The notes: generated from the letters alone by a model not told the origin. Shown: positions 46,509 to 55,698, counted from the stretch's first letter. The stretch: 64,000 bases of DNA from CAZHVS01 sp964536015 (GCA_964536015.1 CAZHVS010000002.1:318509-382508); one strand, 5' to 3'. Translations and numbers: made by a program.

Positions 46509-46573
46509 TTGAGATTAACGTATCACCTGAGTGTTTCTATCAAGATAATAACCTTCGTTTAATCTCAATTTTT
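46509..46573 (+). promoter_or_regulatory. Leader hairpin with T-run upstream of etfB (possible attenuator)
   Basis: Arms at 46509-46520 and 46556-46568 (TTGAGATTAA + CG against CG + TTTAATCTCAA, one extra base) enclose about 35 nt and are followed by TTTTT at 46569-46573, 40 bases before the etfB ATG and just after the candidate promoter. The form is that of an intrinsic terminator or a structured 5' UTR. No known riboswitch was recognised. Confidence 0.4.
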
Positions 46574-46613
46574 ATAAAATGGATATGTTTAATAATTAAT
46601 TCCCGGAAAAAAT

Positions 46614-47501
46614 ATGTTTAATTCTATAGTACTTGTAAAACAAGTACCGGATACAACCAATATTAGTGGAAAAGTAATGAAAGACGATGGAACAGTAAAT
46701 CGTTCTATGCTTCCAGCTATTTTTAATTTTGAAGACAGAATTGCCTTGGAACTAGCATTAAGAGTCAAAGATAAATATGGTGGAAAAGTTACTGCTGTGA
46801 CCATGGGGCCTCAAAGAGCTTCAGAAACATTACGTGAATGCCTTTTTATGGGTGCTGATGAAGTTTATCTGATAAGTGACAGAAAATTTGCCGGTGCTGA
46901 CACTCTGGCAACATCATATGTTCTTAGTGAAGCGATTAAAAAGATTGGAAATTTTGATATAATTTTTGGCGGAAGACAGGCAATTGATGGAGATACAGCT
47001 CAGGTTGGACCGCAAACAGCAGAAAAATTAAATATTCCTCAAGTCACTTATGCCGAAGAAGTCATTGATATTAAAGAGAATAAAATAAAAATAAAAAGAA
47101 AAATCGATGGCGGTTATGAGATACTTGAAAGTACTTTACCGTGTCTTGTTACAGTAGTTAAAGATGCTGCCGAACCTCGTCCATTTAGTGCTAAAAGAGT
47201 AATGGCATATAAAAATGCAAGTTCATTAATGGATCTTGAAAAAATTGTTGATGGTAATTCATTATTGTATATAGACAAATTGGTTCATGAATATAAGGAG
47301 AATAATCTGTTTATTAATACATTGACTTTTGATGACTTAAATCTTGAAGCTGAAAGATGTGGATTAAAAGGGTCTCCAACAAAAGTTCATAAAGTTGAAT
47401 CGGTTGTGCTTGGAGCGGGAAGTTTTATGAAGGTTGACTCAAGTAAAGAAGGTCTTTCTTTGTTAGTAGATAAATTAATGGAAGATAGAATCTTCGGATA
47501 A
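46614..47501 (+). CDS. etfB: Electron transfer flavoprotein, beta subunit
   Basis: 295 residues. LVKQVPDTTNISGKVMKDDG (7-26), MGPQRASETLRECLFMGADE and GRQAIDGDTAQVGPQTAEKL are EtfB signatures (AMP/FAD-binding). With EtfA it takes electrons from acyl-CoA dehydrogenases to the quinone pool. First gene of the etfB-etfA-acyl-CoA dehydrogenase operon. Confidence 0.95.
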   Translation: MFNSIVLVKQVPDTTNISGKVMKDDGTVNRSMLPAIFNFEDRIALELALRVKDKYGGKVTAVTMGPQRASETLRECLFMGADEVYLISDRKFAGADTLATSYVLSEAIKKIGNFDIIFGGRQAIDGDTAQVGPQTAEKLNIPQVTYAEEVIDIKENKIKIKRKIDGGYEILESTLPCLVTVVKDAAEPRPFSAKRVMAYKNASSLMDLEKIVDGNSLLYIDKLVHEYKENNLFINTLTFDDLNLEAERCGLKGSPTKVHKVESVVLGAGSFMKVDSSKEGLSLLVDKLMEDRIFG

Positions 47502-47515
47502 ATTTTGAAGACAGG

Positions 47516-48544
47516 ATGGATAAAATGAAAAAATATTCAAATGAAGTTTGGGTTTTTATTGAACAAAGAAATGGAAAACCTGCTGATGTAAGTTTTGAAC
47601 TTTTAAGCAAAGGTCGCAAACTTGCCGATAGTATGCATGGAGTATTAAAATCAGTTGTTATTGGGCATAATGTTAAAAATATTGCCGAGGAAACTTTTAA
47701 TTTTGGTGTAGATGAATCATTGATTATAGATAATAAGTCTTTGCACTCTTATAGAACTATGCCTTATGCAAGAATTATGAATGAACTTGTCAAAACACAT
47801 CAACCAAGAATTGTCCTATTTGGTGCAACTGTTTTTGGAAGAGATTTAGCTCCACGTGTTGCATCCAATACAAAAAGCGGTTTAACTGCTGATTGTACCG
47901 ATTTACAAATCTCTGATGTTAAGTATCTTGGACAGGATTACAAGGATCTTCTTTTACAAATTAGACCTGCATTTGGCGGAAATATTATTGCAACAATTAT
48001 TACACCTGATAATCCAACCCAGATGGCGACTGTAAGAGAAGGTGTAATGGAGATGCACAAGGTTGACAAACCTAAGAAAATAAAGATTACAGAGATACCT
48101 TATATTGCTGATCCGATTGATGAAGTAATACAAATAATAGAACAACATAGAGAAGAGAGCAAAGTTAATCTGAAAGCAGCACCAATAATTGTTGCCGGTG
48201 GATATGGACTTGGTTCAAAAGAAAACTTCAAGATGATTCACGAACTTGCTCACGTTTTAGGCGGTGAAGTAGCTGGTTCTCGTGCTGCGGTTGATGCCGG
48301 TTTTGTATCGCACGAAAGACAGGTTGGACAAACAGGTGTTACAGTTAGACCAAAGTTATATATAGCAGTAGGTATTTCAGGTGCAATTCAACATAGAGCA
48401 GGAATGCAGGAATCAAATAAAATAATCGCTATAAACAATGATCCTGAATCACCAATCTTTGAAGTAGCTCATTATGGTATTGTTGGAGATGCAAATGAGA
48501 TTATTCCACGATTTATTGAAGTATTTAAACACAAACTTAAATAG
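47516..48544 (+). CDS. etfA: Electron transfer flavoprotein, alpha subunit
   Basis: 342 residues. N-terminal ETF domain (VWVFIEQRNGK...) and C-terminal FAD domain with VAGGYGLGSKENF, GSRAAVDAGF, GQTGVTVRPKLYIAVGISGA and HRAGMQ. Starts 14 bases after etfB with an AGGATGGATAAAATG region; followed by the dehydrogenase 8 bases downstream. Confidence 0.96.
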   Translation: MDKMKKYSNEVWVFIEQRNGKPADVSFELLSKGRKLADSMHGVLKSVVIGHNVKNIAEETFNFGVDESLIIDNKSLHSYRTMPYARIMNELVKTHQPRIVLFGATVFGRDLAPRVASNTKSGLTADCTDLQISDVKYLGQDYKDLLLQIRPAFGGNIIATIITPDNPTQMATVREGVMEMHKVDKPKKIKITEIPYIADPIDEVIQIIEQHREESKVNLKAAPIIVAGGYGLGSKENFKMIHELAHVLGGEVAGSRAAVDAGFVSHERQVGQTGVTVRPKLYIAVGISGAIQHRAGMQESNKIIAINNDPESPIFEVAHYGIVGDANEIIPRFIEVFKHKLK

Positions 48545-48552
48545 GAAATGTG

Positions 48553-50274
48553 ATGTCGAATTTTTTTAATGATAATCATGATATACTTTTTCACTTCAAC
48601 AATTTGAATATTGAAGAAGTCGTTAAGATAGCTGAAGATAATTATGAAGAATGCAAAAAATATAATTACGCTCCAAAAAATTATGATGATGCAATAGAAA
48701 ACTATCGCAAGGTTTTAGAAGTTGTTGGAGATATGTCTGCAAATTTCATTGCTCCAAGAGCGGCTGGAGTTGATGAAGAAGGTGCTCACTTTTCAAATGG
48801 AAAAGTCAGTTATGCTAAAGGAACACAGGAAAATCTGAAACAACTTGCACAAGCTGATTTAATGGGAATGATTCTTCCAAGAAAATATGGCGGATTGAAT
48901 TTTCCATTTACCGTTTATATGATGGCAGTCGAAATGGTATCAAGAGCTGATGCTTCTTTAATGAATCTTTTTGGTTTGCAGGATATAGCTGATACTTTGA
49001 AAAAATTTGCAAATGACGAAATCAAACAAGAATTCCTCCCTGGGTTTTGTACAGGTGAATATTCAGGTGCGATGGCATTGACAGAACCAGATGCCGGTTC
49101 TGATCTTCAGGCAGTTAAATTAACTGCTTATCAGAATGCAGAAGGAAAGTGGTTCCTTCGTGGAGTAAAAAGATTTATTACTAACGGTAATGCCGAAGTA
49201 CTTCTTGTTCTTGCTCGTTCTGAAGCGGGTACAAAAGATGGAAGAGGTTTGAGTCTTTTTGTGTGTTATGGAGATGAAACTGTTAAGGTAAGAAGAATTG
49301 AAAATAAACTTGGTATTCACGGTTCTCCAACCTGCGAATTACAATTCAATGATACTCCGGCTCAACTTGTTGGACAAAGAAAATTTGGTCTGATTAAATA
49401 CGTTTTTGATCTGATGTTTAGAGCAAGAATGGGAGTTTCTGCACAGGCTCTTGGCATTTCTCAAGCTGCTTATGAAGAAGCAGTTCTTTATGCTAAAGAC
49501 AGAAAACAATTTGGAAAAGCAATTTATAATATTCCTGCTGTTGCCAATATTTTGATTGATATGCGAGTTTTGCTTGAATCGAACAGAACTCTTTTTTATG
49601 CTGCTGCTAAAAGTGTTGATAAAAAAGAAAAACTTGAAGAACTGATTGATAAATATAAAGCTGAAGGAAAATCAGTTGCGGAATTAACTACCGAAGCTAA
49701 GAATGCATCTAAAATTGCAAACCTTTTAACGCCAATTTCTAAATATGTATTAACTGAAAGTGCAAATAAAATTACTTACGACTCTCTACAGGTTCACGGC
49801 GGCACAGGTTATATGAAAGAATTCAGAATTGAAAGACTTGCCAGAGATGCACGGATAACAAACATTTACGAAGGAACTTCACAGTTACAAATAGTTGCTG
49901 CAAGCGGTGGAGTAGTAAATGATATTCTTGCTGATTATTTTAATGAAAAAGAACAAAAAGAATATAAAGGTGGGTTAAATGTTCTGCAAAATTATTTGAA
50001 AGAAATTAGAACAATGTTTCTTGATTCACTTAAATATGTTCTTGATAAAAAAGATTTCTCTTTTCAGGATGTTTCTGCAAAAGACCTTGTTGAATTATAC
50101 ACATATCTTATTGTTGGTTACCTTATGCTTGATGAAGCTGAAATTGAACAGAGAAAAGTATTCATTGCGAAAAGATATATAATTAACTCACTTGCCAATG
50201 CAAGAAAGAATGTGGAATCCATAAAAAGCGAACTGTTTGGAGATATTATCCATGCAGATAAAATTTTGATTTAA
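48553..50274 (+). CDS. Acyl-CoA dehydrogenase
   Basis: 573 residues from the ATG at 48553 (GTG 3 bases earlier is possible). Motifs ALTEPDAGSDLQAV (FAD/substrate region), FITNGNAEV, the QVHGGTGYMKE stretch and the catalytic base E440 in IYEGTSQLQ place it among the longer (~570-600 residue) acyl-CoA dehydrogenases with a C-terminal extra helical domain (about 455-573). Substrate length unknown. It passes electrons to the ETF encoded immediately upstream. Confidence 0.92.
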   Translation: MSNFFNDNHDILFHFNNLNIEEVVKIAEDNYEECKKYNYAPKNYDDAIENYRKVLEVVGDMSANFIAPRAAGVDEEGAHFSNGKVSYAKGTQENLKQLAQADLMGMILPRKYGGLNFPFTVYMMAVEMVSRADASLMNLFGLQDIADTLKKFANDEIKQEFLPGFCTGEYSGAMALTEPDAGSDLQAVKLTAYQNAEGKWFLRGVKRFITNGNAEVLLVLARSEAGTKDGRGLSLFVCYGDETVKVRRIENKLGIHGSPTCELQFNDTPAQLVGQRKFGLIKYVFDLMFRARMGVSAQALGISQAAYEEAVLYAKDRKQFGKAIYNIPAVANILIDMRVLLESNRTLFYAAAKSVDKKEKLEELIDKYKAEGKSVAELTTEAKNASKIANLLTPISKYVLTESANKITYDSLQVHGGTGYMKEFRIERLARDARITNIYEGTSQLQIVAASGGVVNDILADYFNEKEQKEYKGGLNVLQNYLKEIRTMFLDSLKYVLDKKDFSFQDVSAKDLVELYTYLIVGYLMLDEAEIEQRKVFIAKRYIINSLANARKNVESIKSELFGDIIHADKILI

Positions 50275-50313
50275 CTTAAACAATCTTATTTTTGAACAAA
50301 AGAATTTTTGAAA

Positions 50314-50523
50314 ATGGATAAAAAAATTTATTATTACCGAATTTACGACGACAAAGAACAAAAAAGTTACTTCAAATGCACTAAAGAACCGAAAGAGGTT
50401 AAAATGCTTTTGAAGGAATTTGAAGCCACTCACCAGGAATATTACAATTTCGATTTTCTTAAATTCCTGAAAGAAAAAAACTCGGAAGCCGAGTTAATTG
50501 AAATTCATAACATCTATTATTGA
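50314..50523 (+). CDS. Small hypothetical protein
   Basis: 69 residues from the ATG at 50314. Very Lys/Glu/Tyr-rich (MDKKIYYYRIYDDKEQKSYF start), no signal or membrane segment, no family recognised. Its length, coherent charged composition and place between two operon blocks on the same strand suggest a real gene, but this is not secure. Confidence 0.5.
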   Translation: MDKKIYYYRIYDDKEQKSYFKCTKEPKEVKMLLKEFEATHQEYYNFDFLKFLKEKNSEAELIEIHNIYY

Positions 50524-50530
50524 TCTCTTT

Positions 50531-50576
50531 TTTCTGAGAGAAGCGAAAGTTTTGCTTGCACTTCGCTCAGAATGAA
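50531..50576. repeat. Decayed palindromic repeat (CTGAGCGAAG type)
   Basis: TTCTGAGAGAAGCGAAAG is followed by CACTTCGCTCAGAATGA; the ends are inverted copies of the CATTCTGAGCGAAGTG motif that is common as dispersed repeats in Bacteroidota. Probably a remnant, possibly acting as a terminator. Same general style as the repeat inside hsdM. Confidence 0.4.
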
Positions 50577-50643
50577 TTGCTTGATTTATTTATAAGATAA
50601 ATTCCTTCATTTATTAATTATTAATTAACAAATTAGGTTGATT

Positions 50644-52188
50644 ATGTCTATACGTGATAAAATAATAGATTTCTTCAGAAGAAAAGAAAAAGTTACTCCT
50701 TCCAAAGACAATAAGGCTGTTGAAAAACAAATTGCTATGGGAAAGATGTACGCAAGAGACAGAATTAGAGTTCTGCTTGATCCCGATTCTTTTCATGAGT
50801 TCGATTTGTTTGTTGAGCATTCAGGAAAAGATTTCGGTATGGATAAAAAACAGCTTCCTGCAGATGGTGTAATTACAGGTACAGGTACAATTAGCGGAAG
50901 ACCAGTTGCTATATATGCACAGGATTTTACTGTTGCCGGCGGTTCGCTTGGTTTGATGCATGCCCGCAAAATAACTAAAATTATGGATCACGCTGTTAAG
51001 TTTGGTATGCCATTAATTGGAATAAACGACAGCGGTGGCGCCAGAATTCAGGAAGGTGTAAATTCTCTTGCTGGTTATGGCGAAATATTTTATCGTAATA
51101 CACTTGCTTCAGGAGTTATTCCACAGATTTCTGTTATACTCGGTCCCTGTGCTGGTGGGGCGGTGTATTCACCTGCATTAACAGATTTCGTTTTTGTTGT
51201 TGATAAAATTTCTAAAATGTTTATTACGGGTCCGGAAGTTATTAAGACAGTTCTTGGTGAAGAAATTTCTATGGAAGACCTTGGAGGTGCAAGAGTTCAG
51301 ACAGAAATTTCAGGCAATGCACATTTCTTTGCTTATAACGAGATGGAATGTTTTGACCAGATTAAAAAATTGCTTTCTTTTATTCCGTGGAATAACGGAA
51401 AGAAAGCAGATGCATTCCCTCCTAGACCGCCAAAAGTAAGTTTTGATATTGATAGAATTATTCCTACTGAACCAACTAAACCATATGATATTCGCGATAT
51501 TATTAAAGCAATGTGTGACAATTCAGATTTCTTTGAGATACAGGAAAGCTGGGCAGCAAATATCGTAATCGGTTTTGCAAGATTTAATGGTGATACGGTT
51601 GGTATTATTGGAAATCAACCGCTTGTTCTTGCGGGTGTGCTTGATTGTGATTCATCCGATAAAGCTGCAAGGTTCATTCGTTTCTGTGATTCTTTCAATA
51701 TTCCATTAATTACTTTTGTTGACCTTCCGGGTTACTTACCGGGTGTTGATCAGGAACATAACGGAGTCATTAGACACGGTGCAAAAGTTCTTTATGCTTA
51801 TAGTGAAGCAACAGTTCCAAAGATTACGATAATTTTAAGAAAAGCTTACGGTGGTGGTTATATTGCAATGTGTTCAAGACATCTTGGTGCAGACCTTGTT
51901 TACGCTTGGCCTACAGCTGAAATAGCAGTTATGGGACCTGAAGGTGCGGCTAATATCATCTTTAAGAATGAAATACAGTCTTCTCCTAATCCTGATCTTG
52001 TTAGAAAACAGAAAGTTCAGGAATATATTGAGAAGTTTGCTAACCCTTATGTTGCAGCAAGAAATGGACATATTGATGCAGTTATTAATCCAAACGAAAC
52101 AAGAAATTACATATTGCATTCGTTGCAGGTTGCTGAAAATAAAAAAGAACAAAGACCTTATAAAAAACATGGCATTCCGCCATTTTAA
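50644..52188 (+). CDS. Acyl-CoA carboxylase/decarboxylase carboxyltransferase subunit
   Basis: 514 residues from the ATG at 50644. Crotonase-fold carboxyltransferase: INDSGGARIQEGVNSLAGYG, ILGPCAGGAVYSPALTD, VDLPGYLPGVDQEHNGVIRHGAK and RKAYGGGYIAMCSR are those of propionyl-CoA carboxylase beta / methylmalonyl-CoA decarboxylase alpha (MmdA). Transfers carboxyl between biotin and an acyl-CoA (propionyl-CoA/methylmalonyl-CoA most likely). It is followed by its biotin carrier gene; no biotin carboxylase or membrane decarboxylase beta subunit is in the window. Confidence 0.93.
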   Translation: MSIRDKIIDFFRRKEKVTPSKDNKAVEKQIAMGKMYARDRIRVLLDPDSFHEFDLFVEHSGKDFGMDKKQLPADGVITGTGTISGRPVAIYAQDFTVAGGSLGLMHARKITKIMDHAVKFGMPLIGINDSGGARIQEGVNSLAGYGEIFYRNTLASGVIPQISVILGPCAGGAVYSPALTDFVFVVDKISKMFITGPEVIKTVLGEEISMEDLGGARVQTEISGNAHFFAYNEMECFDQIKKLLSFIPWNNGKKADAFPPRPPKVSFDIDRIIPTEPTKPYDIRDIIKAMCDNSDFFEIQESWAANIVIGFARFNGDTVGIIGNQPLVLAGVLDCDSSDKAARFIRFCDSFNIPLITFVDLPGYLPGVDQEHNGVIRHGAKVLYAYSEATVPKITIILRKAYGGGYIAMCSRHLGADLVYAWPTAEIAVMGPEGAANIIFKNEIQSSPNPDLVRKQKVQEYIEKFANPYVAARNGHIDAVINPNETRNYILHSLQVAENKKEQRPYKKHGIPPF

Positions 52189-52225
52189 TAAACGGTTTTT
52201 AGGATAACTTAAACAGGAAAGCAAT

Positions 52226-52540
52226 ATGGAAGACAAAGAACATTATTATTTAACGGTTGATTTTGACAGGTATGAAACGCGTATTACTCCAAAGTTCAAG
52301 ATGCGAAAGAAATATAGACCATCTGATCCTAAAAAGATTACTGCTTTTATACCGGGTGTAATTAACGAAGTCTATGTAAAAGCCGGGCAACAGGTTCACA
52401 AAGGTGACAGTCTGTTTATTCTTGAAGCTATGAAGATGAAAAATGTTGTTAAAGCTGCAATTGATGGAACGATAAAGCAAATTCATATTAAACAGGGAGA
52501 TATGGTTCCAAAGGATGCTCTGCTTGTAGAATTTCATTAG
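52226..52540 (+). CDS. Biotin carboxyl carrier protein
   Basis: 104 residues. C-terminal biotinyl domain with EAMKM and biotin-accepting Lys70; N-terminal ~30 residues are a charged linker. Serves the carboxyltransferase encoded 37 bases upstream. A terminator follows at 52583. Confidence 0.92.
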   Translation: MEDKEHYYLTVDFDRYETRITPKFKMRKKYRPSDPKKITAFIPGVINEVYVKAGQQVHKGDSLFILEAMKMKNVVKAAIDGTIKQIHIKQGDMVPKDALLVEFH

Positions 52541-52582
52541 ATTCTCTTAGGATATCTCAATCCTTTGAGATTTCCCCCTTAT

Positions 52583-52614
52583 GGCGAAGGTTAATTCCTT
52601 CGCCTTTTTGTTTT
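52583..52614 (+). terminator. Rho-independent terminator after the biotin carrier gene
   Basis: Arms GGCGAAGG / CCTTCGCC (52583-52590, 52597-52604), loop TTAATT, then TTTTTGTTTT. Confidence 0.88.
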
Positions 52615-52710
52615 AAATGAGTTGAAAAATCAAATTGAAATTACTCGCATTCTTTTTATTATCTTTAGTGAAATAATTTTATTTCATAATTCTAAGTAAG
52701 AAAAGACAAT

Positions 52711-54525
52711 ATGAGCTTTATAGATTTATTTATAGTCATAGCATATCTTGTTATTATTACATTAATTGGTTTTTATTTTGAGAAGAAGGCATCTTCAGGA
52801 ATTGATTCTTATTTTCTTGGTAACAGAAAAATTCCTTGGTGGGCTTTAGGTGCTTCTGGAATGGCTTCTAATTTTGATGTCAGCGGAACTATGATAAACG
52901 TCGCTCTTATTTATGCTTTTGGTGCTGTTGGTTTTTTTATTGAAATGCGCGGTGGACTTGTCCTTATTATGGCTTTCCTTATGATATTTATGGGAAAGTG
53001 GACAAGACGTTCAAAAGTTATGACGCTTGCTGAATGGATGAAATACAGGTTTGGTGATGGCATTCAGGGAAAATCTGCAAGAATAATTTCTGCTATATCA
53101 ACTCTTATTATAACGGTAGCAATTGTTTCTTACTTTTCGGTTGGAGCAGGAAAATTCATTGGTGATGTTCTTAAGATTCCTCCTTTTCTTGGTTTGTCTT
53201 CAGAGTTCTGGGCAGCTTCGTTAATTATTCTCCTTACTACTTTGTACACAATTGCCAGTGGTCTGCAAGGAGTTGTATGGACAGATGTTTTCCAGGGAAT
53301 ACTAATCTTTGTAATGATTGTTATTGTTTGTACAATTGCTCTTGCTTCATCTCAATTACCTGAAATCTTTTCTATTTCAATTCCTTTAAAAGATGGTGGG
53401 TTCCTTCCAGTAGAAACGACAAGAGAAAGCTGGACATCAATTATTCCTGCGTGGGAATTAAACTTTCCCGATAATTCTGCTTATTCAATTTATAATTTGT
53501 TTGGAATTGCTTTATTGTTTTATCTGATAAAAGTTGTAATTGAAGGAAGTGCGGGAACAGGTGGTTATATGGCTCAAAGATTTTTTGCTGCCAGAAGTGA
53601 TAGAGATGCAGGCTTGCTTTCTTTATTCTGGGTGTTTCTGCTTTCGTTCAGATGGCCATTTATTGCTGCAATTGCTGTACTCGGAATTTCTTTTGGTGTT
53701 AACTCAGGTGCAATTATTAGTGATCCTGAAAAAGTTTTACCAACTGTTATCTTCAATATTCTTCCTGCAGGATTAAAAGGATTGCTTGTGGCAGGTTTAA
53801 TGGCTGCGGCAATGTCAACTTTCAGTTCGCTTATCAATTCAGGTGCTTCTTATTGGGTTAAAGATATTTACCAGGAGTTTATTAATCCAAAAGCATCTGA
53901 AAGAAAATTGATTCTTCATAGCAGGTTGGCTTCTTTAATTATTGTGTTGCTTGGACTTGGACTTACAGTCAACATTAAAAGTATAAATGAAATATGGGGA
54001 TGGTTAACTATGGGACTTGGTGCGGGAATGATTGTTCCTTTACTTGTTAGATGGTACTGGTGGAGAATGAATGGTTTTGGTTTTACTTTCGGTACGATTG
54101 CAGGAATGGGTTCGGCTATAATTCAAAAGTTATTTTATCCTGATGCAACTGAATATTTATCTTTTGCAATTTTAGTTATTGTTTCTTTAGTGGCAACTGT
54201 TGCAGCAACTCTTTTAACTGAGAAAACAAATGATGAAACTCTGATGAATTTTTATAAGACTACTCGTCCTTTTGGATTCTGGAAGCCAATTAAAAATTTA
54301 ATTCCTGCTGATAAAACCAAACAGATTAATGCAGAGAATAGAAAAGATATTGTTGCTATTTGCTTTGCGTTACCATCGCAGATTGTTTTGTTTCTTACGG
54401 GAATGACAGTAATACTTAAACGATTCGATTTATTCTTATATCTTTTTGTGATTTTGGTTTTTCTTTCTGCCGGGTTATATTATTTCTGGTTCAGACATTT
54501 ATCTAAAGAAGTTAGAATGGATTAA
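52711..54525 (+). CDS. Sodium/solute symporter (SSS family)
   Basis: 604 residues with about 14 membrane helices. It begins with FIDLFIVIAYLVIITLIGFY (3-22), has DSYFLGNRKIPWWALGASGMASNFDVSG (split here: SYFLGNRKIPWW, then GASGMASNFDVSG), and the SSS core motif GLLVAGLMAAAMSTFSSLINSGA near 355-377. Couples uptake of a sugar, carboxylate or amino acid to Na+. The substrate is unknown. Adjacent to a cation transporter gene 9 bases downstream. Confidence 0.9.
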   Translation: MSFIDLFIVIAYLVIITLIGFYFEKKASSGIDSYFLGNRKIPWWALGASGMASNFDVSGTMINVALIYAFGAVGFFIEMRGGLVLIMAFLMIFMGKWTRRSKVMTLAEWMKYRFGDGIQGKSARIISAISTLIITVAIVSYFSVGAGKFIGDVLKIPPFLGLSSEFWAASLIILLTTLYTIASGLQGVVWTDVFQGILIFVMIVIVCTIALASSQLPEIFSISIPLKDGGFLPVETTRESWTSIIPAWELNFPDNSAYSIYNLFGIALLFYLIKVVIEGSAGTGGYMAQRFFAARSDRDAGLLSLFWVFLLSFRWPFIAAIAVLGISFGVNSGAIISDPEKVLPTVIFNILPAGLKGLLVAGLMAAAMSTFSSLINSGASYWVKDIYQEFINPKASERKLILHSRLASLIIVLLGLGLTVNIKSINEIWGWLTMGLGAGMIVPLLVRWYWWRMNGFGFTFGTIAGMGSAIIQKLFYPDATEYLSFAILVIVSLVATVAATLLTEKTNDETLMNFYKTTRPFGFWKPIKNLIPADKTKQINAENRKDIVAICFALPSQIVLFLTGMTVILKRFDLFLYLFVILVFLSAGLYYFWFRHLSKEVRMD

Positions 54526-54534
54526 ACTTAAGAA

Positions 54535-55335
54535 ATGCGTGAAATGAATAAGACAATTTTTCAAATAAATCATATGGATTGTGCTTCGGAAGAGCAATTG
54601 ATAAGAATGAAACTTGATGGATTGAGCAGCATTCAAAGTCTTGGTTTTTATTTACAGGAAAGAAGACTTGAAGTTATTCACTCAGATGGTTATGAGGATA
54701 TTTTGAAGAGGCTTGAATCACTTAATCTTGATACTACATTTATTTCTTCTGAAAGTACTAATATAAAAAATGTTACAAAGGAGGATGCTGATACAAAAGT
54801 CTTATGGCAGGTACTTTTTATTAATTTCTTTTTCTTTGTACTGGAAATTTTAACGGGTTTCATTGCAAATTCAATGGGGTTGGTTGCAGATAGTCTTGAT
54901 ATGCTTGCAGATAGTATTGTGTATGGGTTATCTCTTTTTGCAGTTGGAAGAAGTTTGCAGCACAAAAAAAATATTGCAAATATAAGCGGATATTTTCAAC
55001 TTAGTCTGGCAGTTATGGGATTGGTGGAAGTTATCCGCCGGTTTGTTGGCTTTGAAGAAGTACCATCTTTTAACCTGATGATTATTATTTCTGTTTTTGC
55101 TTTGATGGGGAATACTTTAAGTCTTTTCATTCTTCAAAAAAGTAAAAGCAAAGAAGTGCATATGAAGGCAAGTATGATTTTTACTTCGAATGATATTATT
55201 GCGAATGCGGGAGTTATTCTTGCAGGAGTGCTGGTGTTATTAACAGATTCAAAATATCCAGACCTTGTAATTGGATTGATAATATTTGTACTGGTTGCAA
55301 GAGGTTCATACAGAATTTTACAGTTATCCAAATAG
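54535..55335 (+). CDS. HMA-CDF fusion cation transporter
   Basis: 266 residues. An N-terminal ~70-residue heavy-metal-associated-like fold with HMDCASEEQLIRMKL (a single Cys instead of CxxC) is fused to a cation-diffusion-facilitator membrane part (about 85-262) with VADSLDMLADSIVY and TSNDIIANAGVI carrying the metal-site Asp/Asn residues. Probably exports Zn2+ or another divalent ion. No soluble C-terminal CDF domain is present. Confidence 0.8.
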   Translation: MREMNKTIFQINHMDCASEEQLIRMKLDGLSSIQSLGFYLQERRLEVIHSDGYEDILKRLESLNLDTTFISSESTNIKNVTKEDADTKVLWQVLFINFFFFVLEILTGFIANSMGLVADSLDMLADSIVYGLSLFAVGRSLQHKKNIANISGYFQLSLAVMGLVEVIRRFVGFEEVPSFNLMIIISVFALMGNTLSLFILQKSKSKEVHMKASMIFTSNDIIANAGVILAGVLVLLTDSKYPDLVIGLIIFVLVARGSYRILQLSK

Positions 55336-55350
55336 TATATTGTAACCCAA

Positions 55351-55435
55351 TGTAACTCGAAGCGAAGTTTCGAGGAAAGAAAATACAACAGTGTTGGTTA
55401 GTTTAAGTCAAACGAAGCTGACGCTTCGTTTTACA
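55351..55435. repeat. 85-nt two-hairpin repeat, copy 1
   Basis: Starts TGTAACTCGAAGCG and ends CGCTTCGTTTTACA; the ends are inverted repeats (12 of 14 match). Inside are hairpin 1 (CTCGAAGC gaa GTTTCGAG, one G-U) and hairpin 2 (AAACGAAGC tgac GCTTCGTTT). It lies just after the CDF gene. Further copies are at 56474, 63577, 63710 and 63842. Confidence 0.9.
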
Positions 55436-55477
55436 TAGGGTATAGTTTGAAATTATAGATTTTCAATTTAATTATCA

Positions 55478-55546
55478 ACCCTACCTTACCCTAAAAATAC
55501 CCTACTTTTTTTTAGTAGGGTAAAAGTAGGGTAAAAGTAGGGTGGG
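55478..55546. repeat. Imperfect palindrome built of AGTAGGGTAAA units
   Basis: Right half: three 11-nt units (55514-55524, 55525-55535, 55536-55546; the last ends GGG). Left half mirrors them as ACCCTACC, TTACCCTA and TACCCTACT. The core hairpin is TACCCTACT, seven Ts, AGTAGGGTA (55498-55522). It could be a terminator, a MITE-like remnant or a protein-binding array. Confidence 0.7.
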
Positions 55547-55698
55547 CAAATCTTGACATGTATTCCCCAAATACGTAAGTTTAATAAGACTGTTAAACAT
55601 TTCTAAGAAACTCACCAGATATTCTAAATTAAAATTTAATGATAAAATCAATTAAAAGAATTTATCGATTCAAGTAATTGATTTTTGTATCCTGAAAA
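55547..55698. other. Intergenic stretch with no identified function
   Basis: About 150 AT-rich bases between the AGTAGGGTAAA palindrome and the 21-nt array. No open frame, tRNA or clear terminator was seen. Confidence 0.5.

Noticed and set aside
52250..52537. 95-codon frame antisense to the biotin carrier gene
   Set aside because: It is the mirror of a clearly real gene with EAMKM and has no features of its own.
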